A stretch of 64,000 nt of DNA from Anaerotruncus colihominis (lineage in GTDB: Bacteria > Bacillota > Clostridia > Oscillospirales > Ruminococcaceae), in assembly GCF_010206195.1 (NCBI RefSeq), contig NZ_VIQT01000009.1:124001-188000 (forward strand). The letters are read 5' to 3'. Below the pieces are notes generated by a model. The model saw only the letters and a list, made by a program, of their open reading frames with translations. It was not told where the DNA came from and ran no database searches. The position numbers were made by a program, and so were the translations under genes. This document shows positions 27,553-36,014 of this stretch, one piece after another (position 1 is the stretch's first letter; the number at the start of each line of letters is the position of its first letter).

Positions 27553-28031
27553 AGCTGCGGATTGGTCATGGTTATGACGCGCATAGGTTTGCAGAGAACC
27601 GCAAGCTGATCATCGGTGGGGTTCAAATTCCACATACGCGCGGTCTGGACGGCCATTCAGACGCGGACGTACTGGCGCATGCCGTGATGGATGCGCTGCT
27701 GGGCGCGCTGGCGCTCGGCGATATTGGGAGCTTATTTCCGGACAGCGATCCGGCGTATGCAGGTGCTGATTCGGTTTCGCTGCTCGTACGTGTGGCAGAT
27801 TTAATAGGCGCGCATGGGTGGCATGTTGGAAATATTGACGCGACAGTCATCGCACAGGCTCCAAGGCTCAAGCCCTACATAGAACAGATGCGTGCACGCA
27901 TCGCCAAAGCCTGCGGAATGTGTCCAGAGGATGTCAGCGTGAAAGCGACGACTGAGGAACATATGGGCTTTACGGGCCGTGAGGAGGGAATCAGCGCACA
28001 CGCTGTCTGTCTTCTGGAACGGATCAGATGA
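27549..28031 (+). CDS. ispF: 2-C-methyl-D-erythritol 2,4-cyclodiphosphate synthase
   Basis: IspF (160 residues) forms the cyclodiphosphate from the IspE product. The metal-binding GYDAHRF at residues 7-13, the HSDADVLAHAVMDALLGALALGDIG block and the C-terminal VSVKATTEEHMGFTGREEGI are diagnostic. Length is standard. It shares four bases with ispD; ispE is not in this window. A hairpin terminator follows 28 bases after the stop. Confidence 0.96.
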   Translation: MKLRIGHGYDAHRFAENRKLIIGGVQIPHTRGLDGHSDADVLAHAVMDALLGALALGDIGSLFPDSDPAYAGADSVSLLVRVADLIGAHGWHVGNIDATVIAQAPRLKPYIEQMRARIAKACGMCPEDVSVKATTEEHMGFTGREEGISAHAVCLLERIR

Positions 28032-28058
28032 CCTCCTTGTGTGCGCCTGCATAAGATG

Positions 28059-28094
28059 ATACAGCGGTATGTCTGCCATGCCGCTGTATTTTGT
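28059..28094 (+). terminator. Intrinsic terminator after ispF
   Basis: A 13-bp stem with one G-T pair (28059-28071 with 28077-28089) is followed by TTTGTT. The DUF3343 gene starts 20 bases further. Confidence 0.7.
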
Positions 28095-28113
28095 TATGTT
28101 GGGAGAGCTTTTT

Positions 28114-28347
28114 ATGGCAATAGAAAATTCCATTTTGGTGGTGCGCTCGATCACCTATGCGATGAAAGGGCAGAAGCTTTTGGAAAGCAACGGGATTTCG
28201 GCATATGTGGAGCGCAATCCATTTCCAAACAGCCGTGAAGGCTGCGGGTATGGACTGCGCGTGCAGGGGGATGTATCGCGTGCGGTTTCCATACTGGAGG
28301 CGGCGGGGGTAAAAATCTCCGAGATCAAGAGGGGGAAGCCCCAATGA
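28114..28347 (+). CDS. DUF3343 domain protein (putative Se/S carrier-like)
   Basis: This 77-residue protein matches DUF3343, a small family often annotated as putative selenium or sulfur carrier-like. It reads ILVVRSITYAMKGQKLLESNGI, SREGCGYGLRVQG and a final helix. The GCGYGL segment contains its only cysteine. ATG 28114 follows GGGAG. Its stop overlaps the next gene (a cysteine-desulfurase-like enzyme) by four bases, supporting a joint role in sulfur or selenium transfer, which is inference. No selD, selA or selB was seen in the window. Confidence 0.8.
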   Translation: MAIENSILVVRSITYAMKGQKLLESNGISAYVERNPFPNSREGCGYGLRVQGDVSRAVSILEAAGVKISEIKRGKPQ

Positions 28348-29489
28348 TTTATTTTGATAATGCCGCTACGACATTTCCAAAACCGCTCGTTGTAAAAAAT
28401 GCTGTGGATACTGCGTTGACACGTTATGGCGCGAATCCGGGACGTGGAGGACATGACCTTTCGGTTGAAACGGCAAAGCAGGTATTTGAGGTGCGTTCTA
28501 AGATCGCAGGTTTTTTCGGCGCGAAGGATGTTGAGGACGTGGTGTTCACGCAGAACTGTACCTATGCGCTCAATACTGTGATCAAAGGGCTTCTGCGTTT
28601 TGGCGACCATGTGATTATCTCTGATCTTGAACACAATTCCGTGCTGCGCCCTGTGCATACGCTTGCGACACGCGGTATAATCACCTACAGTTCAGCGTGC
28701 GTTTCTTTTGACAGCGATCAGACCATAGCTTCCTTTCGTTCGCTGATCCGTCCCAATACGCGTGCAATCATTGTAACACATGCTTCGAATGTGTTTGGAA
28801 TAATTTTGCCTATCACACAGCTTGCGCAGTTGGCGCGCCAATATGGGCTGTATCTGATTGTTGATGCCGCCCAGACAGCAGGAACAGAACCAATTGACAT
28901 GCAGAAGATGGGGATTGATTTTCTCTGTGCAGCGGGTCATAAGGGACTGTATGGACCGTCCGGAACCGGATTTTTGATTACATCGCATGGAAAACGGCTT
29001 GTGCCGCTCGTCGAGGGAGGAACCGGAAGCGCGTCCTTTGATTACGGCCAGCCGGATTTTATGCCGGATCGCTTTGAATCGGGCACGCTTAATACGGTTG
29101 GAATCCTGGGGCTTGGCGCTGGTATCGATTTTGTTTCATCATGTGGGATGGAACGGATTGCCCACGGCGAACTTTATATCACACGCTGTATCTATGATGA
29201 GCTGAAGGAGATAAAGGGTGTGAAGCTTTATACACCTGCACCGCAGTATGGGACCAGTTCGGCGGTGTTAAGCTTTAATATTGAAGGTCTATCGTCAGAG
29301 GAGACGACCGCTAAGCTCAATTCGGCCGGCTTTGCACTGCGCGGCGGACTGCACTGCGCGCCTGATGCGCATAAAAAATATGGAACGATCGAAGGCGGAA
29401 CGGCGCGCCTGAGTGTTGGCGCTTTCAACACAGTGGAACAAGGAGTCTCTTTTTGTGAAGCCGTTCGCCGGATCGCGGCGGCTAAATAG
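28344..29489 (+). CDS. Cysteine desulfurase family aminotransferase class V protein
   Basis: The 381-residue PLP enzyme begins MIYFDNAATTFPKP, the class V desulfurase start, in a clade with a short N-terminus (like TIGR01977, function not defined). The PLP lysine is in AAGHKGLYGPSGTGFL near residue 200, and the C-terminal RGGLHCAPDAHKKYGT holds the persulfide-forming cysteine near 337. It likely removes sulfur from cysteine or selenium from selenocysteine. The ATG overlaps the DUF3343 stop, so the pair is coupled. No iron-sulfur scaffold gene is adjacent. Confidence 0.88.
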   Translation: MIYFDNAATTFPKPLVVKNAVDTALTRYGANPGRGGHDLSVETAKQVFEVRSKIAGFFGAKDVEDVVFTQNCTYALNTVIKGLLRFGDHVIISDLEHNSVLRPVHTLATRGIITYSSACVSFDSDQTIASFRSLIRPNTRAIIVTHASNVFGIILPITQLAQLARQYGLYLIVDAAQTAGTEPIDMQKMGIDFLCAAGHKGLYGPSGTGFLITSHGKRLVPLVEGGTGSASFDYGQPDFMPDRFESGTLNTVGILGLGAGIDFVSSCGMERIAHGELYITRCIYDELKEIKGVKLYTPAPQYGTSSAVLSFNIEGLSSEETTAKLNSAGFALRGGLHCAPDAHKKYGTIEGGTARLSVGAFNTVEQGVSFCEAVRRIAAAK

Positions 29490-29936
29490 AGAAAATATGA
29501 CTGCCAAAAAAAGATTGATTTACTGTGGATATGTGATAAAATAAACGCAGGGCATTTACGTTATCCTTCTATGGCCGGGGCGATACGCGGGCGCGGCCCG
29601 CTGCCGCCCAGACGGCCAATTTTATCATGCCGCTTCGCGGACATGATAAAATAACCGCAGGGCGTTTATTTTATCCTTCATGACCAGGGCGATACGCGGG
29701 CGCGGCCCGCTGCCGCCCAGACGGCCAATTTTATCATGCCGCTTCGCGGACATGATAAAATAACCGCAGGGCGTTTATTTTATCCTTCATGACCAGGGCG
29801 ATACGCGGGCGCGGCCCGCTGCCGCCCAGACGGCCAATTTTATCATGCCGCTTTGCGGACATGATAAAATATAAAAGGAAACGTATGGCCGGGAAATTCG
29901 GCCGCGCGTTTGGAACCACAGAAAGGGAATGAATAT
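29490..29936. other. 447-bp gap filled mainly by a tandem repeat array upstream of cdaA
   Basis: The gap contains a possible promoter (TTGATT 29515-29520, TAAAAT 29537-29542, 16-base spacer), the three-copy array 29534-29861, a remnant TGATAAAATATAAAA, and the cdaA ribosome binding site. No reading frame here looks like a protein. Translation frames that cross the repeats show repeated low-complexity peptide only. Confidence 0.7.
29534..29876. repeat. Tandem array of three 109-110 bp palindromic units
   Basis: Units run 29534-29643 (110 bp), 29644-29752 (109) and 29753-29861 (109), then a partial copy starts. Units 2 and 3 are nearly identical (one C-to-T change at the small loop); unit 1 differs in its first half (for example ATTTACGTTATCC against GTTTATTTTATCC). 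Each unit begins TGATAAAAT and contains GCGGGC-GCG-GCCCGC and GGCCAATTTTATCATG. The arms CATGATAAAAT and ATTTTATCATG alternate through the array, enclosing a 12-base CCGCTTCGCGGA core in one direction and about 75 bases in the other. Confidence 0.95.
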
Positions 29937-30830
29937 ATGGCCGAGCTTTGGTACAATATCGCGGAGACGTTCAGCACAATCAACTGGCGTGATGTGTTGG
30001 ACATCCTGATTATGACATTTTTGATCTATCAGGGCATCAAGCTTGTCCGTGAGACGCGCGCCGCACAGCTTGTCAAGGGGATCGCGCTGCTGCTTGTGCT
30101 GTATTTGCTGTCGGAAGTGTTCGAGATGCGGGCGATGCAGTTCATCACGCAGAACATTTTACAGATCGGTGTGCTTGCCCTTGTGATCGTGTTTCAGCCG
30201 GAATTGCGCCGCGCGCTTGAGCAGGTTGGACGTTCACGCATTGGAAAATTACAGGTTTTTTCATCTGGCGTCAACGAACAGGAGGAACGCGCGAAATGGA
30301 CAAAATTTATAGACGCACTCGTTGGGGAGGCGGCTTCACTTTCACGCCAGAAGATCGGCGCGCTCGTAGTTATTGAGCAGGAAACGAAGCTCGGCGAGAT
30401 TATAAAGACAGGGACGATCATCGATTCTGATCCGTCCGCGGAGCTGATCGGAAATATCTTCTTTCCGAATTCGCCGCTGCACGATGGCGCCATGATTATT
30501 CGCGACGGCCGGCTGTACGCCGCCGGATGTTTTTTACCGCTTTCCGATAATCAGGAAATCAGCCGTGAACTTGGCACGCGTCACCGTGCGGCGCTCGGTA
30601 TGAGCGAAATGAGCGATGCGATTGTCGTTGTTGTTTCAGAGGAAACAGGTTTTATTACAATCTGCCGCAACGGCCGGCTTGACCGCGGCCTGTCGTTGGA
30701 GCATCTGCGCGATTATTTGACGGCGGAATTGATACCGGAAAAGACCCCGGATCAGTCTGAACGGTTGTTGGATCGCTTCATCCCCAAAAAGACGGGCAGC
30801 GTGCAGGAGGATGAGAAGCATGAAGATTAA
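29937..30830 (+). CDS. cdaA: Diadenylate cyclase CdaA (c-di-AMP synthase)
   Basis: CdaA (297 residues) joins two ATP molecules into c-di-AMP at the membrane, a signal controlling potassium and wall homeostasis. Three N-terminal membrane helices span about residues 15-80. The DAC domain has LHDGAMIIRDG (DGA near residue 183) and GTRHRAALGMSEMSDA (RHR near 216), the catalytic pair of motifs. ATG 29937 follows AAAGGGA at 8 bases. It overlaps cdaR by 11 bases; the glmM gene that often follows is absent here. The tandem array lies directly upstream. Confidence 0.95.
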   Translation: MAELWYNIAETFSTINWRDVLDILIMTFLIYQGIKLVRETRAAQLVKGIALLLVLYLLSEVFEMRAMQFITQNILQIGVLALVIVFQPELRRALEQVGRSRIGKLQVFSSGVNEQEERAKWTKFIDALVGEAASLSRQKIGALVVIEQETKLGEIIKTGTIIDSDPSAELIGNIFFPNSPLHDGAMIIRDGRLYAAGCFLPLSDNQEISRELGTRHRAALGMSEMSDAIVVVVSEETGFITICRNGRLDRGLSLEHLRDYLTAELIPEKTPDQSERLLDRFIPKKTGSVQEDEKHED

Positions 30831-32133
30831 TTTTGGCCGTTTGCTCGACAATAGAAATCTGATGAAGCTGCTGTCACTTGTACTTGCAGTGGCGATTTGG
30901 CTTGTAATCGTCATTTATGTATCGCCAATTTCACGCAAGACTGTACATGATGTTCCGGTTTCCGTTTCTCAGGACGACAGCGACGTGCTTAATTCGATGG
31001 GGTTGTTTGTCGTTGATAATGAGACTGCGACCGTTGATGTCAAAATTCGGGCGGAGCGCCTTGTATTAAGTTCCGTGGCCGCGTCCGATGTCGATATTAT
31101 CGCCAATCTTTCCGGTATCACAGCGCCGGGGACATATGATGTGGCGCTTGTTGGCGGTGTGACAAGCAATTACAGCAGGGGCGACCGCTATGGAAAAGGA
31201 TTTGAGCTTGACGGAAGCGATGCAATCAACCCCGGAACAGTACGTATCCGTGTCGACCGGGAGGCGCGCGAAACGTTCCAGCTCATTACCAGCATTGATG
31301 GCCTGTCCTCCCCGGAGGATTATTACCGTGATGAACCGCTTGTCAGCCCCAAGGAGGTTACAATCAGTGGTCCCGAAGCCGATATCAACCGCATTGACCG
31401 ATGCGTGGTCTCCGCTTCATTCTCGGAGCCGCTAACATCGAGCAGGACAGTTACAAGCGATATTATGCTATATGACGCAGAGGGCAATGAGATTTCCAAG
31501 GAGCACCTGACCCTCGGCGTCGAGACGGCGGACATTACGGTTCCAGTCTATAAAAAGAAGGAGCTTCCGCTCAATTATGAGTACATTAACACGCCACGCG
31601 ATTTCCCAATCGACCGGCTTGAGGAGCGGTATTCTGTCGCAAGCGTGCTGGTGGCCGGCCCCGAAACGCTGATTGATTCCTATGATGTACTCGATCTTGG
31701 TTTTATCAATCTCAGTGAAATCACGCCTGACAACCACCTGTTTCCGTTCCCGCTTGACGGAAACGACGGCATTCTCCCGCGTGGTTTCCGCAATCTTTCA
31801 GGAGTCGATACGGTATGGGTTGAGATTTTGACGGACGGGATGTTGGAAGCCAATTTTACAATCCCGGCTGAAAATATCAAATCGACAAATGTACCGATCA
31901 ATTACAAGGTAACAATTCAGTCGACAAGTATTTCAAATGTGCATATGGTCGGCGACCCGGATGATATGGCGGCGCTGACGAACACAGACTTGGTGGCGGA
32001 AATTGACATGACCTCAAAGGAGGTTTCGCCCGGCACGTATCTAGAAATGCCGGTTCGTATCTCGGCCCCCGGCAAGGGGCTTGTGTGGGCAACCGGCGAG
32101 TATAAGGCGATTGTGACTGTGACGGAAAAATAA
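30820..32133 (+). CDS. cdaR: CdaR, YbbR-domain regulator of CdaA
   Basis: The 437-residue protein has an N-terminal membrane helix (LLSLVLAVAIWLVIVIYVSP, residues 18-37) and then four successive YbbR repeats of about 85-95 residues outside the cell, each with a pattern like VSPKEVTISGPEADINRI or VASVLVAGPETLIDSY. In other Firmicutes CdaR binds CdaA and tunes its activity. GCAGGAGG gives ATG 30820 a 9-base spacing; ATG 30811 would touch the binding site. A stem-loop follows the stop. Confidence 0.9.
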   Translation: MKINFGRLLDNRNLMKLLSLVLAVAIWLVIVIYVSPISRKTVHDVPVSVSQDDSDVLNSMGLFVVDNETATVDVKIRAERLVLSSVAASDVDIIANLSGITAPGTYDVALVGGVTSNYSRGDRYGKGFELDGSDAINPGTVRIRVDREARETFQLITSIDGLSSPEDYYRDEPLVSPKEVTISGPEADINRIDRCVVSASFSEPLTSSRTVTSDIMLYDAEGNEISKEHLTLGVETADITVPVYKKKELPLNYEYINTPRDFPIDRLEERYSVASVLVAGPETLIDSYDVLDLGFINLSEITPDNHLFPFPLDGNDGILPRGFRNLSGVDTVWVEILTDGMLEANFTIPAENIKSTNVPINYKVTIQSTSISNVHMVGDPDDMAALTNTDLVAEIDMTSKEVSPGTYLEMPVRISAPGKGLVWATGEYKAIVTVTEK

Positions 32134-32139
32134 AATGCG

Positions 32140-32166
32140 GGGCGCCCGGCTTTCCGGGCGCCCTTG
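32140..32166 (+). terminator. Hairpin after cdaR
   Basis: GGGCGCCCGG (32140-32149) pairs perfectly with CCGGGCGCCC (32154-32163) around CTTT. The T tract is short (TTGTG), so termination may be partial and the next gene could be read through. Confidence 0.55.
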
Positions 32167-32187
32167 TGCATCACAAGGAGGAAACGC

Positions 32188-33795
32188 ATGGCGATTATCG
32201 TCAATTCAATCATCACCTCTTTGATGGAGGATCAACAGGAAGCCATCCGAAAGGCAATAGACATACTGGAAATTCCGGTATCGCTTGTTCAGAGCGCATA
32301 TATCGCAAAGACATCGCTTGACGCGCGCCGCCGCGGCGATATCCGGTTCGTTCATTCCGTCTCGGTAGCACTCGCTGATGGGGAGGCGCGTGTGGCAAAG
32401 CGGGCGCGGGCTGTGGGGAAAAAGGTTGTTTTGCGCACAGAGGAGCCTCTGGAGGCAGTGTTCGGACCAGGAAAACTCAGTTACCGGCCAGTGATTGCAG
32501 GTTTTGGGCCGGCGGGGATGTTCGCCGGGCTTCTGCTTGCGAAAAACGGATACGCGCCGCTGATTTTGGAACGCGGCGGAGATATGGACAGCCGTGTCGC
32601 CAGTGTGGAACGGTTCTGGAGCGGCGGTTCGCTTGATCCTGATACAAACGTACAGTTTGGCGAGGGCGGCGCCGGCACCTTTTCAGACGGCAAGCTGACA
32701 ACCCGGATCGGTGATCCGAAGTGCGCGTGGGTGCTTCGGGAATTTGTCCGTTTCGGCGCGCCGGAGGAAATCCTCCATAAGGCCAAGCCGCACATTGGAA
32801 CAGACCGTCTGCGCAGCGTCGTAAAAAAACTGCGCGCCGAGATCGAATCGCTTGGCGGAGAGGTTCGTTTTTACATGCCGGCGTCCGATTTGATACTTGA
32901 AAACGGCCGCCTGCGCGCCGTCCGGACAATGCAGGGGGATGTTCCGGCCGACGTTTTGATCCTGGCGGCAGGACACAGCGCGCGCGATACATTTGAAATG
33001 CTTTTGCGGCGCGGATTGGTATTACAGCCCAAGCCGTTTTCTGTCGGCGTGCGCGTCGAACATTTGCAAAGTGAGATCGACCGCGGCCTATACGGAGAAT
33101 ATGCAGGCCATTTTGCCCTCCCGGCCGGCGAGTATCAATTGTCGTATCGCACAGGCGGGAGGCGCGGCGTGTATACATTCTGTATGTGCCCTGGCGGCGT
33201 GGTCGTACCAGCCGCTTCGCAGGAGGGAATGGTCGTAACAAACGGGATGAGTGATTTTGCGCGCAATGGAACAAATGCGAACGCTGCGCTGGCCGTCTCT
33301 GTGACGCCGGATGATTTTGGTACGGCTCCGCTTGACGGTATGCGTTTTCAGCAGGAGCTCGAGCGGCGAGCCTTCACAGCGGGCGGCCATGGGTATGGCG
33401 CGCCTGCGCAGGATGCAAAGAGCTTTCTGGATGGAAGGGCGGGACTTCGTATCGGCCGTGTGGAACCGACATATGCGCGCGGTGTCCATGGCTGCGATTT
33501 CGGCGCTCTGTTTCCGGATTTTATCTCTGAAATGCTGAAAACAGGCTTGCGGACTTTCGGACGCAAATTGCCGGGGTTTGACGCGCCGGATACGCTGCTG
33601 ACAGGTGTGGAAACGCGCACCTCATCGCCGGTACGCATACCGCGCGGTATGGATTTTTATGCGCCCAATGCGGTGGGGGTGATCCCGTGCGGCGAGGGCG
33701 CCGGATATGCGGGCGGCATTATGAGCGCCGCCGTGGACGGCCTGCGCGCGGCGCTCGCGCTCATGGCGGTATATGGCCGGCCGGCTTTGCGCTGA
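32188..33795 (+). CDS. FAD-dependent dehydrogenase-like protein (COG2509 family)
   Basis: The 535-residue protein belongs to a widespread uncharacterised flavoprotein family. An N-terminal domain of about 95 residues precedes the dinucleotide-binding PVIAGFGPAGMFAGLLLAKNG (Rossmann GxGxxG) near residue 103. FGEGGAGTFSDGKLTTR is the family signature, and the C-terminal GVIPCGEGAGYAGGIMSAAVDGL binds the FAD ribose. The reaction is unknown; family members are annotated NAD(FAD)-utilising dehydrogenases. ATG 32188 follows AAGGAGG. The 213-bp stretch after it shows no gene. Confidence 0.85.
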   Translation: MAIIVNSIITSLMEDQQEAIRKAIDILEIPVSLVQSAYIAKTSLDARRRGDIRFVHSVSVALADGEARVAKRARAVGKKVVLRTEEPLEAVFGPGKLSYRPVIAGFGPAGMFAGLLLAKNGYAPLILERGGDMDSRVASVERFWSGGSLDPDTNVQFGEGGAGTFSDGKLTTRIGDPKCAWVLREFVRFGAPEEILHKAKPHIGTDRLRSVVKKLRAEIESLGGEVRFYMPASDLILENGRLRAVRTMQGDVPADVLILAAGHSARDTFEMLLRRGLVLQPKPFSVGVRVEHLQSEIDRGLYGEYAGHFALPAGEYQLSYRTGGRRGVYTFCMCPGGVVVPAASQEGMVVTNGMSDFARNGTNANAALAVSVTPDDFGTAPLDGMRFQQELERRAFTAGGHGYGAPAQDAKSFLDGRAGLRIGRVEPTYARGVHGCDFGALFPDFISEMLKTGLRTFGRKLPGFDAPDTLLTGVETRTSSPVRIPRGMDFYAPNAVGVIPCGEGAGYAGGIMSAAVDGLRAALALMAVYGRPALR

Positions 33796-34008
33796 TGGTC
33801 AAAGGACGAAGCTGCGGCATACGATGGTAATATCCGCCGGGCCTTTTCAGGAGCATGCTTTGTATCTCCCGCGATAGATCTTTCACATTGAAAATTCCAG
33901 GGGAGCAGGATGCGAAACAGATTTGAAGCCGTCCGGCGGACAGTCTGATGAATGGGGCTGCCGCGTGCGGTTTGGCCGGATGTACGGCATAGCCCGAGGA
34001 GGTCCGCC

Positions 34009-34707
34009 ATGAAAATCGGCGTCGCATTTTCAGGGAGCGGTGCGTGCGCGGCCGCCGCGCATCAATTTGCCGCGCTCCTGCAAAAGCGTTCTATAGAGAT
34101 CACGATGCTGTCAGCGACTTCACTGGCAGCGGTACCGTCATTGCTCTGGTCGCGTGGAATACCTTTGGAGGAAATAGATAAACAGATGGATCTGTTTTGC
34201 AGCGGTTCGCCACAAACAGGGCTGCGTCAGCTTGAAAAAGCGGGATTGTTTGACCGGCTGGCGGTCTGCGATTTTGCGGTCAACTGTGTTGATGTGTCGA
34301 CAGGCGTGACCGTTATTTATTCAGATTCACTACATTCCAATGCGTGGAATCTCAAGGTTCTGCCGCTTACAGGAAATGAACAGGCTGCACTTTTGGCCGC
34401 GCTCTGTCCATGGGGAGACGCTGAACCGGTCGCATTGGAGGGGATGCGCCTGTGCGATTTTTCCGCTTGCTACGGTAGCCCGTTGTTCCCGCTGAAGATG
34501 GCGGGAATGGAACGGCTGATGACCGTGTCATTTCCGGGAGGCGGCACACCTACACAGACCGCTGCAAACAGCCTCGTCCGCCTGACAGGAAAGAATGCGG
34601 ACTTTTACTGCGAAGTGCGTCAGGAGCCAAGTCGCCCTGTGTCCGAAACTGTGCGAAGTGCTGCTATGCAGAGCGCCTACGCGTTTGGTGAAAAGCTGAG
34701 ATCGTGA
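34009..34707 (+). CDS. Patatin-like protein with degenerate catalytic motifs
   Basis: The 232-residue protein starts MKIGVAFSGSGACAAAAHQFAALLQ and continues EITMLSATSLAAVPSLLWSRG. This follows the layout of bacterial patatin-like phospholipases: an oxyanion loop and then a nucleophile elbow. But the oxyanion loop reads SGSGACA rather than GGGxxG, and the elbow GxSxG is replaced by ATSLA, so both glycines are lost although a serine remains. The later D-G/A dyad motif is not obvious (LCDFSACYGSPLFPLK lies in the expected region). It may be inactive or catalytically altered. GAGGAGGT precedes ATG 34009. Confidence 0.65.
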   Translation: MKIGVAFSGSGACAAAAHQFAALLQKRSIEITMLSATSLAAVPSLLWSRGIPLEEIDKQMDLFCSGSPQTGLRQLEKAGLFDRLAVCDFAVNCVDVSTGVTVIYSDSLHSNAWNLKVLPLTGNEQAALLAALCPWGDAEPVALEGMRLCDFSACYGSPLFPLKMAGMERLMTVSFPGGGTPTQTAANSLVRLTGKNADFYCEVRQEPSRPVSETVRSAAMQSAYAFGEKLRS

Positions 34708-34716
34708 GACAGATGC

Positions 34717-34745
34717 TTGGATTTGTGGAGAAACTGTGATATGAT
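34717..34745 (+). promoter_or_regulatory. Sigma-A promoter of the rRNA methyltransferase gene
   Basis: TTGGAT (34717-34722) and TATGAT (34740-34745) are spaced by 17 bases. The leader contains a perfect palindrome CGCCCGCTCC/GGAGCGGGCG near 34776-34797 and a GCCGTGCCGC/GCGGCGCGGC hairpin shortly before the ribosome binding site. Confidence 0.6.
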
Positions 34746-34856
34746 GGATAAAAATATGGCTGTGAGCGCTTGCTCGCCCGCTCCATGGAGCGGGCGAATA
34801 GGTGCCGGAAGCCGTGCCGCTGCGCGGCGCGGCATGCCGGAGGAGAGGACAAGCTG

Positions 34857-36014
34857 ATGATAGAAAAAGTAACGCTGATGTGTCCCTGTCTGTTTGGCTT
34901 GGAAAGCGTATTGTCGTTTGAGGTCAAAAAGCTGGGCGGAGAGAATATTGTAGTGACAGACGGCCGCGTCACCTTTGATGGGGATCTTTCAATGGTGGCG
35001 AAAGCGAATATATGGCTGCGTACAGCCGAGCGTGTTGGTATTGTGATGGGGAGCTTTCGGGCGGAGACATTTACCGAGCTGTTTGACCAGACAGCTGAAC
35101 TGCCCTGGGAACGTTTTATCGGGGAGGACGACTGCTTTCCGGTCAAGGGTTGGTCGGTCAATTCGAAGCTTTTCAGCATGTCGGACTGTCAGAGGATCAT
35201 CAAACGCGCTGTTGTCCGGCGCTTTGAAAACGTTTATCACAAAGCGTTGTTTGCAGAGACAGGCGCGCTCTACCAAATCCAATATTCAATCCATAAGGAC
35301 CAGGTGACGCTTGTGCTTGATACAAGCGGTCCCGGCCTGCATAAACGCGGATACCGCGCCAACGCGAACGACGCGCCGATCAAGGAGACGCTTGCGGCCG
35401 GCATCGTCGATCTCGCGCGTGTGCGCGGCGATTCGCTTGTATTCGACCCGATGTGCGGATCCGGGACGCTCGTGATTGAATCGGCGCTGCGCGCGCTCAA
35501 TATCGCGCCAGGGATCCGGCGGCGGTTTGCCGCGCAGGGATGGCGGTGTTTTGAAAACGGCCTGTTCGATGAAGTGCGTCGCGACGCGGCCGCCCAGGTA
35601 CGGCGCGACGCGACGTTCGAGGCATTCGCCTCCGACATCGACCCGGAGGCGGTGCGCCTGACGCGTGAAAACGCGGCAAAAGCCGGCGTGGCCGGGCGGG
35701 TTCATGTTGTACAGGCTAATGTCGCGGATTTTGCGCCGCAGCTCCCCGAGGGGCGCAGTGGTATTGTGCTGGCAAATCCGCCGTATGGGGAGCGTATGCT
35801 CGGCGAACAGGAGGCGCAGGCGTTGTCCCGCACGCTTGGCGCTTCCTTTCCAAGGCGCGACGGATTCAGCTATTATATCATCAGCCCGGACGACGGCTTT
35901 GAGGACCTGTTTGGGCGTCCGGCTACACGCCGTCGAAAATTGTATAACGGTATGATCAAATGTCAAGTGTACATGTATTTTGATAAGCCGGCCCATTGTC
36001 AAAATAAAAAATAG
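34857..36014 (+). CDS. THUMP-domain class I SAM-dependent rRNA guanine methyltransferase (RlmL/YpsC-like)
   Basis: The 385-residue protein has an N-terminal THUMP RNA-binding domain (residues about 40-155) and a Rossmann methyltransferase domain: GYRANANDAPIKETLAAGIVDLA, DPMCGSGTLVIESAL (SAM binding) and LANPPYGERM (the N6/N2-guanine NPPY motif). It resembles the YpsC/RlmL N-half enzymes that make m2G in 23S rRNA. ATG 34857 follows GGAGGAGAGG. The TAG stop (36012-36014) lies within the left arm of the first repeat hairpin, so the last residues (KPAHCQNKK) abut the repeat array. Confidence 0.9.
   Translation: MIEKVTLMCPCLFGLESVLSFEVKKLGGENIVVTDGRVTFDGDLSMVAKANIWLRTAERVGIVMGSFRAETFTELFDQTAELPWERFIGEDDCFPVKGWSVNSKLFSMSDCQRIIKRAVVRRFENVYHKALFAETGALYQIQYSIHKDQVTLVLDTSGPGLHKRGYRANANDAPIKETLAAGIVDLARVRGDSLVFDPMCGSGTLVIESALRALNIAPGIRRRFAAQGWRCFENGLFDEVRRDAAAQVRRDATFEAFASDIDPEAVRLTRENAAKAGVAGRVHVVQANVADFAPQLPEGRSGIVLANPPYGERMLGEQEAQALSRTLGASFPRRDGFSYYIISPDDGFEDLFGRPATRRRKLYNGMIKCQVYMYFDKPAHCQNKK

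Noticed and set aside
29534-29876. CRISPR array
   Set aside because: Units are joined head to tail without unique spacers and are far longer than CRISPR repeats.
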